DNA of 64,000 nucleotides from an uncultured Bacteroides sp. (GTDB taxonomy: Bacteria; Bacteroidota; Bacteroidia; Bacteroidales; Bacteroidaceae), in contig NZ_CABUHK010000023.1 in assembly GCF_902491285.1 (NCBI RefSeq), forward strand, positions 3,853-67,852. Direction: 5' to 3'. The notes below the pieces were generated by a model. The model had not been told where the DNA came from. It saw nothing but the letters and a program-made list of their open reading frames with translations, and did not search any database. Shown in pieces: positions 39,513 through 46,731 of the stretch. A program made the position numbers and the translations under genes. Within the stretch, counting starts at the first letter, position 1. Each line of letters starts with the position of its first letter.

Positions 39513-39930
39513 TATAATTTTATCAAATACTAATACAAAATTAACAAAAGGCATAAAAATAGATAAAAATGTTGTTTTAATCTCCTTAATATAATACTAA
39601 ATCTCTTTAAATAGCTGTGTTTGTAGGTGTGACTATCAAAAGTGTGCCGTTATGTATCGAATATTTATAATACCTATAATATACTTTCTGCTCACTAGAA
39701 AAACGTCTGTGTCTTCTGTATTAAATATGAGTTTAACTTATATAGAACGTAGTGTAAAAAAGAGTTATATGTCATAGGCTATTTATTATATTGCCAAAGT
39801 GCAATTTTTCCCCAAAAAACAAACTTCAAGCAGGCTGTTTTTACTTCCATTTTCTTGAATAACTCTTTGTTTATCATAAATATTGCTTTTTACATTTCTA
39901 TCTTCTTTTTCATCATTATCATTTCATTTA
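39513..39930. other. AT-rich stretch without recognisable gene
   Basis: Very AT-rich DNA upstream of the PUL2 promoter. I see no open frame with coding character, no strong hairpin and no recognisable gene remnant in it. Confidence 0.6.
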
Positions 39931-40480
39931 TTTCCGTACGGTTATGAACTAATTTCGAACTTGTGCAAATTTGTCGTTAATACTGAATGAATTTATGATT
40001 GATGATGCATGATTTTATTCGTCTGACAATTGTTGCTTTTTCGTCTGACAGTTGTCAGACGGAAGAATAACAGTTGTCAGACGAAAGTTCAACAACTGTC
40101 AGACGAATAAATTTATATATAACAGGGATTAAATCATTGCATACTGCCAATCTGATTTTAGAAAAACTAAGATTAGTTCATTTCCGTACCGTTTAGCTCA
40201 TTTCCGTACGGTTATGAACTAATTTCGAACTTGTGCAAATTTGTCGTTAATACTGAATGAATTTATGATTGATGATGCATGATTTTATTCGTCTGACAAT
40301 TGTTGCTTTTTCGTCTGACAGTTGTCAGACGGAAGAATAACAGTTGTCAGACGAAAGTTCAACAACTGTCAGACGAATAAATTTATATATAACGGGGATT
40401 AAATCATTGCATACTGCCAATCTGATTTTAGAAAAACTAAGATTAGTTCATTTCCGTACCGTTTAGCTCATTTCCGTACG
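39931..40480. repeat. 270-bp tandem duplication with clustered inverted repeats
   Basis: Two copies (39931-40200 and 40201-40470) differ at only one visible base (aacagggatt versus aacggggatt); a 10-base start of a third copy follows. Each unit holds five copies of TGTCAGAC or its complement (in the first at 40021, 40043, 40053, 40075 and 40097), two of them forming a near-perfect hairpin at 40043-40060. Each also has two TTTCCGTAC boxes 20 bases apart near the unit junction. It ends about 125 bases before the Rpn-family nuclease gene. Confidence 0.93.
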
Positions 40481-40606
40481 GATTTAAACAACTTCACCTC
40501 TACATAGTTATTTATCCTAATTATTTATCCTAAAACAAACATTGAACGATTTATTTTCTTAATTTTGTGCTAAAACCAAATAGCAATAAAAGAAAAAGGA
40601 AGTAGT

Positions 40607-41443
40607 ATGGAACAAGCGGACAGATATATTCGTTTCGACTGGGCAATCAAGAGACTGCTTCGTCAAAAAGCTAATTTCGGTGTATTAGAGGGTTTTCTCA
40701 CGGTATTTCTTGGTGAAGAGGTGAAAATCATCGAAATACTGGAAAGTGAAAGTAATCAGCAGACAGCCGATGATAAGTTTAATCGTGTAGATATCAAAGC
40801 CAAAAACGATAAGGGTGAGATTATCATCATTGAGATTCAGAACACTCGTGAACTGTACTACCTGGAGCGTATCCTCTATGGAGTGGCGAAAGCCATTACG
40901 GAGCATATCTCTCTTGGAGAACGTTATTATGAGGTGAAGAAGATTTATTCAATCAGTATCTTATACTTCGATATCGGTAAAGGGGATGACTACTTATACC
41001 ACGGTCAGAACAACTTCGTCGGAGTGCATACGAATGACCGTCTTGAAGTGACTACCAAAGAGAAAGACGCATTGGTGCATAAGCTTCCCGCCGAAATCTT
41101 TCCCGAGTATTTCCTGGTTCGGGTAAATGAATTTAATAAGGTGGCGGTCACTCCTTTGGAAGAATGGGTGGAGTATCTGAAAACAGGTTGTATCCGTCCT
41201 GATACAGAAGCACCGGGGTTGAAAGAAGCCCGTGAGAAATTGGTGTATTATAATATGTCCAAAGCGGAGCGACAGGCTTATGATGAACATTTGAGTGCGA
41301 TCATGATACAGAATGATGTGTTGGATGGGGCGAAATTGGAAGGTCGCATGGAAGTTGCTCGTAACATGAAAAAGCTGGGAGTTCCCATCGAAATTATCAT
41401 GCAAAGTACTGGATTATCAGAAAAGGAGATAGAGAACTTATAA
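40607..41443 (+). CDS. Rpn-family / PD-(D/E)XK nuclease-family transposase-like protein
   Basis: A 278-residue cytoplasmic protein of the PD-(D/E)XK transposase family (Rpn recombination-promoting nucleases). Visible features: opening RYIRFDWAIKRLL, nuclease core NRVDIKAKNDKGEIIIIEIQ with D, E and Q in the usual spacing, then LERILYGVAKAIT and a C-terminal helical end (GVPIEIIMQSTGLSEKEI) of the kind that directs multimer contacts. Known members nick DNA and promote recombination. The tandem repeat just upstream may be a product or target of it. No terminal inverted repeats of an insertion sequence were found around it. Confidence 0.88.
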   Translation: MEQADRYIRFDWAIKRLLRQKANFGVLEGFLTVFLGEEVKIIEILESESNQQTADDKFNRVDIKAKNDKGEIIIIEIQNTRELYYLERILYGVAKAITEHISLGERYYEVKKIYSISILYFDIGKGDDYLYHGQNNFVGVHTNDRLEVTTKEKDALVHKLPAEIFPEYFLVRVNEFNKVAVTPLEEWVEYLKTGCIRPDTEAPGLKEAREKLVYYNMSKAERQAYDEHLSAIMIQNDVLDGAKLEGRMEVARNMKKLGVPIEIIMQSTGLSEKEIENL

Positions 41444-41486
41444 GTAATATAGCTATTACGAAGCGGTCTTTTATATCAATTTTCTT

Positions 41487-41696
41487 TAGTACAATATCTC
41501 TGAATCCCGCTTTCTTTGCGGCTTTCACCCATTGGCGCGGTTTAAACCGATTGGGATTCCATGTGTCTGCCAGTGCCCAGTATTCTTTTGGGGTGATAGT
41601 TCCGTCTTCCTACGATTTGTTTGCGTACATTCCCCATGACAGGTCAATGCCCCCATGAACGGCTGACATACCCAAATGGCCGTACCTCTTTCTCAT
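41487..41696 (-). pseudogene. Decayed GH29 alpha-L-fucosidase fragment
   Basis: On the minus strand the frame from the ATG at 41694-41696 reads RYGHLGMSAV, then DLSWGMYANKS, an in-frame stop (41610-41612), then TPKEYWALADTWNPNRF and WVKAAKKAGFRDIVL. This matches the N-terminal catalytic region of GH29 fucosidases (pattern EY..LA..FNP..F....W...AK.AG..Y.VLT). The fragment ends near 41487; the catalytic region after it is gone. It is a remnant of an older carbohydrate gene. Confidence 0.6.
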
Positions 41697-41816
41697 TCTT
41701 AGATGATTTTAGAGCGATTATTGAAACTCTAATCGCTAATGAATATTAAGTATTTAGTCTTCATTATTAGTAAAAAAGACATTGGAAGATTTATTTTTTA
41801 TAATGTAATAGCCTAA

Positions 41817-41856
41817 ATAGCAATAATCTTTCAATATATTGAAAGATTATTGCTAT
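41817..41856. repeat. Perfect 40-bp palindrome
   Basis: Two 20-base arms meet with no loop (centre at 41836/41837; arm begins ATAGCAATAATC). It lies 41 bases downstream of the stop of the alkaline-phosphatase-like gene, so it could act as its terminator hairpin, but only TTTAGG follows on that strand. The sequence on either side (41697-41816) shows nothing else. Confidence 0.85.
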
Positions 41857-41897
41857 ATTTATTTCAGTAAATAAGATGAGTGTGGAGAAAAAAGTGA

Positions 41898-42815
41898 TTA
41901 TTTGAAAACCATCTTCATCGGTCTGCCTATCCAGACTTGTGGTTGCTCAAGATTAAAAATAGATGCTATGGTAGAAGCTACGTCATATTGCATCATGCTT
42001 ACGTCATCAAAACGAAGTCCTTTTTTAATATTCTTGCCGGAGATGATGAAAGCTGTTTCCATTTCCTGCATTGTTTTGCCGCCATGACCTTTATTAATAC
42101 CGCCGTGGTCGGAAGTTAATATGAAAATAGTATCATCAAGGATTCCTGCGTCTTTTACAGCTTGGACAATTTGTCCGACATAGGTATCCAACTCTTTGAG
42201 TTTTTCATAATAGGCGGGAGTATCATGTCCTTCAGTGTGTCCGGTATGGTCAGGGCTATCGTAACAGATGGCAACGAGAGTCGGGTGTTTTTCCTTTATA
42301 TAGGTAGATGCCATATTGCCTAATTCTTTGGGAGTCTTGTTGTAATCGGCCACATGGTAATGATAACTCATAGAAAGGGTATCCACAAGGTATTTGATTC
42401 CGTCCCATTCATAAAGGCAGCCGATTTCTGCTTCCGGGCGGGCATCGCGCAGCAATTGGAAGATAGTAGGGAAAATTCCGTTCTTGTTCAATACGCGTGA
42501 TGGAAGTTCCGGAGTTTTAGAGCCCCATTCGGTGTATCCGTGGAGTTCCGGCCCGGCTCCCATAAACATGGATGCCCAGTTGATGGCGCTGGAAGAAGGA
42601 AGGGCCGAGCGTTTTTTTAATGTATAAGAGCCGTCTTCCATTAGCTTCTTGACGTTAGGCATGTCTGCTTTGGGCAGGCTATATGCACCCCAGCCATCTA
42701 ATCCGATAAAAACAACGTGCTTGGCTTTGTCTTTTCCTTTGGCATTGCAAGAGAAGCTGAGACTGAAGAGTAAAGCAAATGTAGTAAGTAGTGTTAAGAG
42801 AGTTTGTCTATTCAT
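41898..42815 (-). CDS. Alkaline-phosphatase-superfamily phosphodiesterase/pyrophosphatase-like protein
   Basis: An exported 305-residue metal-dependent hydrolase of the type I phosphodiesterase/nucleotide pyrophosphatase group. Expected metal and active-site residues are visible: Asp in FIGLDGWG, the nucleophile region LPSSSAINWASM, Asp and His in DSPDHTGHTEG, DHGG in TSDHGGINKGHGG and the following His. The signal peptide is at the N-terminus (SFSCNAKG). It is divergent from the DUF4874 lipoprotein gene. The real substrate (phosphodiester, phosphonate or sulfate-like) is not clear. Confidence 0.85.
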   Translation of the reverse strand: MNRQTLLTLLTTFALLFSLSFSCNAKGKDKAKHVVFIGLDGWGAYSLPKADMPNVKKLMEDGSYTLKKRSALPSSSAINWASMFMGAGPELHGYTEWGSKTPELPSRVLNKNGIFPTIFQLLRDARPEAEIGCLYEWDGIKYLVDTLSMSYHYHVADYNKTPKELGNMASTYIKEKHPTLVAICYDSPDHTGHTEGHDTPAYYEKLKELDTYVGQIVQAVKDAGILDDTIFILTSDHGGINKGHGGKTMQEMETAFIISGKNIKKGLRFDDVSMMQYDVASTIASIFNLEQPQVWIGRPMKMVFK

Positions 42816-42881
42816 GATATTTTTATTTATATGGTTAATGTTTTATTCGTTGTTTAATGAGAAGTCATAGCTAACGACAGA

Positions 42882-42913
42882 CAAAGATAGGACTATTTTG
42901 AATGTGAGACAAA
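42882..42913 (-). promoter_or_regulatory. Predicted promoter of the phosphodiesterase-like gene
   Basis: Minus-strand TATCTTTG (42882-42889), 20-base spacer, TTTG (42910-42913). Confidence 0.65.
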
Positions 42914-42993
42914 TACAATCTTAGCATTAACCAATACTTTTGCGTTTTTTATCCCAAACTGATACTTTACTGTGCGAAATGATTTCCGGCGGG

Positions 42994-43022
42994 TTGCCGT
43001 ATCTTGATTTGTTATATATTTG
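42994..43022 (+). promoter_or_regulatory. Predicted promoter of the DUF4874 gene
   Basis: TTG (42994-42996), 18-base spacer, TATATTTG (43015-43022). Transcription would begin near 43029, after the upstream possible ATG at 43004, and so supports the start at 43043. Confidence 0.6.
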
Positions 43023-43042
43023 CCGGCAAACAAGATATTACT

Positions 43043-44611
43043 ATGAAGAAGAATTGGATGTATGGTGGTGTAGTGGCTGCCTTGTTTGCTTTGGTGGTAA
43101 GCGGTTGTGCTGACTCCCTGCGGACTGTTGAGTTTCGCGGAATCTGTGTAGATGACTTGCACGGTGAAAACGGGCTCTATAACCCCGGGAGAGGATTCCG
43201 CCTGGAAACAGCGGTAGATGTGCTGCATGAGAAAAACACTCCTACGAAAGAGCTGGTGGAACTGTCGGAGAAGTACATGGCGGACAGTGTCTCGCTTTCC
43301 CAAAGTTATTTTTATCTTACTTATCTGATAGGTGAGAATCTGTCTGAAGAGAATTTCCAAACTATGCAGATGTACTTTGATGAGTTGCAGAAGCAGGGAA
43401 AGAAAGCCGTATTGCGTTTTGCCTACGAAAGGGATTTTATGGGAAGAGCCGCCACAGGTCCTACCGGAGAACAGATATTGGAACATCTGGACCAGTTGAA
43501 ACCTTTTCTGGAGAAGAATAAAGACTTGATTCTGGTAATGCAAGCCGGAATGATTGGTGCATGGGGCGAGTGGCACAGCTCTATCCAAGGTTTGGAGAAC
43601 TCTGAAGAGATAAAAGCTGCGGTATTGGAGAAATTGCTTTCAGTCGTTCCCGAAGAGAGAAACGTGCAAGTAAGGCTGCCTGAGTTTAAGAATCTGCTGA
43701 AGGACAAACCGGAACTATATAAAAGACTTTCGTTCCATGATGATTTCATCGTGATACGTCCCGACAGATGGGATGCTGATATGCACGAAGGAACTGCCAA
43801 GTTCGACCAGATAGTGAAAGAATCGCCTTATCTCGTAGTAGACGGGGAACTTCCCTGGGGATTTTGGAGCGTAGGTGCCGATCCGGACAGCCCTTCTGCC
43901 GGATGGATTATTGACGGGCTGCAAGCGGCAAGACGTTTATTCCTTCAGCACTATACTTCATTGAGTGTTATCCATAATTATAAGGAACAACATCCTAACA
44001 ACAGATTTGACGAGAATAACCCGCCCGAATATTCCATGGTGGTATGGAAGAAAACAATGATAACGGAAGATTCTCTTCGTCAACACCATATGCCTGTATC
44101 CGACAGTTATTTCCAAAAACAGGACGGAACGAAAGTGAAGCGTACTATGTTCGATTATATACGTGACCATTTGGGCTACCGTATCGAACTGCAATCTCTG
44201 CAATTGCCTGATAAGTTGCAAACCGGAAAAGAAAACCTGTTGAAACTGAACTTGGTAAACAGAGGTTTTGCCACTGTGTTTGGAGAGCACCCGGTTTATT
44301 TTGTGCTGACTGACGATAAAGGGGAAGTTACGGAATTCCCGACCGAAGCCAACCCGTTGGACTGGCAGCCGTTCCAGCCGGGAGATACGACTTATACGCC
44401 GTTGACACATTCTGTTGATTTATCCCTTCAACTGCCGGGGGCGGTTGTTCCCGGAAAATACAAACTGGGTCTGTGGATACCGGATGGCTCAGAAAGGTTG
44501 AAGTATAATTCCCGTTATGCTATCCGTTGTGCGAATGGGAATACGGTTTGGGCGGTGTCTAAAGATGGAAAATACGGAGTCAATATATTGACGACTGTTG
44601 AGGTGGAATAA
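43043..44611 (+). CDS. DUF4874/DUF4832 domain lipoprotein
   Basis: An exported lipoprotein of 522 residues (VVSGCADS). The N-terminal half (NPGRGFRLET, LRFAYERDFMGRAATGPT, QAGMIGAWGEWHSS) is DUF4874, probably a TIM-barrel related to glycoside hydrolases; the C-terminal half is the beta-rich DUF4832. Biochemical role not established to my knowledge; a glycan-related function fits. The start at 43043 (MKKNWMYGG) is chosen over 43004 because it gives a normal signal peptide and lies after the predicted promoter. Its stop is 8 bases from the convergent antiporter gene. Confidence 0.85.
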   Translation: MKKNWMYGGVVAALFALVVSGCADSLRTVEFRGICVDDLHGENGLYNPGRGFRLETAVDVLHEKNTPTKELVELSEKYMADSVSLSQSYFYLTYLIGENLSEENFQTMQMYFDELQKQGKKAVLRFAYERDFMGRAATGPTGEQILEHLDQLKPFLEKNKDLILVMQAGMIGAWGEWHSSIQGLENSEEIKAAVLEKLLSVVPEERNVQVRLPEFKNLLKDKPELYKRLSFHDDFIVIRPDRWDADMHEGTAKFDQIVKESPYLVVDGELPWGFWSVGADPDSPSAGWIIDGLQAARRLFLQHYTSLSVIHNYKEQHPNNRFDENNPPEYSMVVWKKTMITEDSLRQHHMPVSDSYFQKQDGTKVKRTMFDYIRDHLGYRIELQSLQLPDKLQTGKENLLKLNLVNRGFATVFGEHPVYFVLTDDKGEVTEFPTEANPLDWQPFQPGDTTYTPLTHSVDLSLQLPGAVVPGKYKLGLWIPDGSERLKYNSRYAIRCANGNTVWAVSKDGKYGVNILTTVEVE

Positions 44612-44619
44612 ATGTTGGT

Positions 44620-45609
44620 TTATGTGTTATAAATCAGCACCACCGTGTACGCCACATAGCAAAGTACCATAATGCTTCCTTCTATTCGAGTAATCGTCCG
44701 TTTGGCGAAGAACAGTCCGAAGAACCAGAGCAGGATACACGAACCTGCCAGCGTGAATAAATCAAAGTTGGTGATTCCGTTGAGGCGGAGCGGAGTAATG
44801 CTGGCACTGCATCCCAGTACAAAGAAGATATTGAAAAGATTGCTGCCGATTACATTTCCGATGGCAATTTCGGGATTCTTCTTGAGTGCGGCTACGATGG
44901 AAGTGGCAAGCTCCGGCAGGGACGTTCCTGCAGCTACCAGTGTCAGGCCGATAATGGATTCGCTTACACCCAGGTTGCGGGCAATACCCGTAGCTCCATT
45001 AACGAATAATTGTCCGCCATAAATAAGTGCGCCCAGCCCGCCAAGAATATAAAATGTGGATTTCCACCAGGGAAGCAATTTGATTTCGTCTTCTTCGGCA
45101 GGGTGTGCGGGTTGGTGGGCGTCACTCGTCGCAGTCGTGGACGGAGTACGGGCAATCGCAAAGGTATACCCCATGAAGATGGCGAAGAAACAGAGTAATA
45201 ATAAGCCGTCTATTCTGTTCAGGATGTTTTCTGATGCCTTATCCAGAAATACATCATTAGCACAGACCAGCAGGACGACAGAAGAAAGTATGCAGAGCGG
45301 TATCTCCTTTCTGAGTGTGTTCCGGGTGATGACAATAGGGGCGAACAGGGCAGTGCAGCCTACAATCATCAATGTATTGAAGATATTGCTTCCCACCACA
45401 TTGCCGATGGCAATATCCGCGCTGCCTTTGAGGGCGGAAGACACACTGACTGTCAGTTCCGGGGCGGAAGTACCGAATGCGACAATGGTAAGTCCGATGA
45501 CGATAGGCGGGATACGGAAACGTTTGGCTACTGAAGCCGAACCGTCCGTCAGTCCGTTGGCTCCTAAAAGAATGAGGATTAATCCCCCTATAAGAAACAA
45601 TATATTCAT
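44620..45609 (-). CDS. Calcium/sodium antiporter (CaCA family, YrbG-like)
   Basis: Inner-membrane cation exchanger of 329 residues. The two inverted alpha-repeats of the family are plain: GLTIVAFGTSAPELTVS with GNVVGSNIFN in the first half and GLTLVAAGTSLPELATS with GNVIGSNLFN in the second. About ten membrane helices are split by a cytoplasmic loop near residues 150-180. Length is normal. A -7 box TATCTTTG lies at 45628-45635. Known members expel calcium in exchange for sodium. Confidence 0.93.
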   Translation of the reverse strand: MNILFLIGGLILILLGANGLTDGSASVAKRFRIPPIVIGLTIVAFGTSAPELTVSVSSALKGSADIAIGNVVGSNIFNTLMIVGCTALFAPIVITRNTLRKEIPLCILSSVVLLVCANDVFLDKASENILNRIDGLLLLCFFAIFMGYTFAIARTPSTTATSDAHQPAHPAEEDEIKLLPWWKSTFYILGGLGALIYGGQLFVNGATGIARNLGVSESIIGLTLVAAGTSLPELATSIVAALKKNPEIAIGNVIGSNLFNIFFVLGCSASITPLRLNGITNFDLFTLAGSCILLWFFGLFFAKRTITRIEGSIMVLCYVAYTVVLIYNT

Positions 45610-45792
45610 AATTTTTCAGTTTGGCAGCAAAGATAAAAAATCTAAATGAAATTAATGACAAAACTCAGAAAGAAGGTTGTAGGAGGATGATTTAGGTAAT
45701 ATGTTGAAAAAGGTATGACCGCTAAAAGTCGGTTGAAACCGGACGTTATTATCAGAGGACAAATAGCTATGGGCTTTTCATGCAACTACATG

Positions 45793-45862
45793 ATAAAAGT
45801 TTTACTATTCTATCATTTGGGGTATTTATTCTTTGATTAGTTCAAATAAAACAATAAATTTG
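45793..45862 (+). promoter_or_regulatory. Promoter of the three-gene cassette with an upstream 12-base element
   Basis: TTTG (45832-45835), 19-base spacer and TAAATTTG (45855-45862) form a good promoter. ATAAAAGTTTTA at 45793-45804 recurs exactly at 46071-46082, over the start of the second gene, and may be a binding site for the encoded regulator. The rest of the spacer (45610-45792) shows only a small hairpin near 45730. Confidence 0.55.
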
Positions 45863-45874
45863 CATTATATGCCG

Positions 45875-46063
45875 ATGAAAGGGGAGATAGTGAAAGATTT
45901 AACTAAATTGATAGTAGTCTTGGCCGAGCAAAAGAAAACAGGAAAATGGTTGGCTGAACAATTTGGGAAAGATATTTCGACCGTTTCTAAATGGCGTTCA
46001 AATAATAGTATGCAACTGTCGTTAGAGGTGTTAATGAGGCAAAAGAAGAATTTATTGAATTAA
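45875..46063 (+). CDS. Small XRE-type helix-turn-helix protein
   Basis: A 62-residue DNA-binding protein whose core GKWLAEQFGKDISTVSKWRS is a helix-turn-helix of the XRE/Cro type. Typical relatives continue with a PSLETLxxIAxxLxVDVKELL helix; here the end is LSLEVLMRQKKNLLN, about ten residues shorter, as if an in-frame deletion removed part of the last helix. The start is set at 45875 because an ATG at 45833 lies in the -33 box and one at 45869 is at the transcription start. It leads the cassette and probably represses it. Confidence 0.75.
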   Translation: MKGEIVKDLTKLIVVLAEQKKTGKWLAEQFGKDISTVSKWRSNNSMQLSLEVLMRQKKNLLN

Positions 46064-46081
46064 TTACACAATAAAAGTTTT

Positions 46082-46720
46082 ATGTCCCGACTAAGTGATC
46101 TATATAAAGCAATGGAAACATTGCGCAAAGAAGGTCTTTCTTTGAATGAAGACCTTGAAAAACAAGTGAGTGATTTGGAAGAGAACATCATCAAAAAAGA
46201 AATTCTTCCGATTGTAACCGAGACGATTGCACCGGCTTTAAAGCAAGTGCAGCGCGAATTAGTGCTTGTCGTGGATTATGTACCAGGCTCGCCTATTAGT
46301 GTACACTTGTCTCGTAAACGAAATTTTACAGCAGATATAGCAGATGCCAAAGAGATTCTTCCTGACCCACAGGTAGAGCATAAAGAAATAGGAAAGACTG
46401 GACCGAAAGGCGAAATTGCGCCAGCTACCCGATTGAGGATTACATTTGCTGATGACCGAGTGATTCAAGAGCCACAAGCTGCTGAGACTTTCCGTAAGTT
46501 TGTAATGGAAGTAGGTGCCGACCGCGTACGTTCTTTAGGAATGAAGCAAAATAAAGTACCTCTGATTTCCAATACGCTTGACAAGAAATATAGAAGTTCA
46601 CAAAAGCCTGTTGGTAATGGTTGGTATCTGATGACATGTAGTAGTACGCTTACTAAGAAACGGGATATAGAACGTATAGCCAATGCGTTTGATATAAAGA
46701 TTAAAGTTGAAATAGTGTAA
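46082..46720 (+). CDS. Unknown cassette protein with an N-terminal coiled coil
   Basis: A 212-residue cytoplasmic protein I do not recognise. Residues 1-60 are highly charged and likely coiled coil (LRKEGLSLNEDLEKQVSDLEENI). The rest is alpha/beta, including a strand-rich middle (LVLVVDYVPGSPISVHLS), a linker (KTGPKGEIAPATRLRI) and a C-terminal domain that ends NGWYLMTCSSTLTKKRDI and VEIV. No membrane segment, signal or enzyme motif. It follows the regulator by 18 bases and precedes the DUF4062 gene by 11, so the three are almost certainly co-transcribed. Confidence 0.7.
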   Translation: MSRLSDLYKAMETLRKEGLSLNEDLEKQVSDLEENIIKKEILPIVTETIAPALKQVQRELVLVVDYVPGSPISVHLSRKRNFTADIADAKEILPDPQVEHKEIGKTGPKGEIAPATRLRITFADDRVIQEPQAAETFRKFVMEVGADRVRSLGMKQNKVPLISNTLDKKYRSSQKPVGNGWYLMTCSSTLTKKRDIERIANAFDIKIKVEIV

Positions 46721-46731
46721 TTCTTTCAATC

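Noticed and set aside
40021..40374. CRISPR-like appearance of repeated TGTCAGAC motifs
   Set aside because: Motifs are only 8-9 bases, in both orientations and irregularly spaced, inside a longer tandem duplication; there are no regular repeats and spacers and no cas genes.
40607..41443. Complete insertion sequence around the Rpn-type gene
   Set aside because: No terminal inverted repeats or target-site duplications were found at plausible ends; the 270-bp duplication lies on one side only.
42893..43588. 231-residue open frame on the minus strand
   Set aside because: Runs across the divergent promoter region and antisense to the DUF4874 gene.
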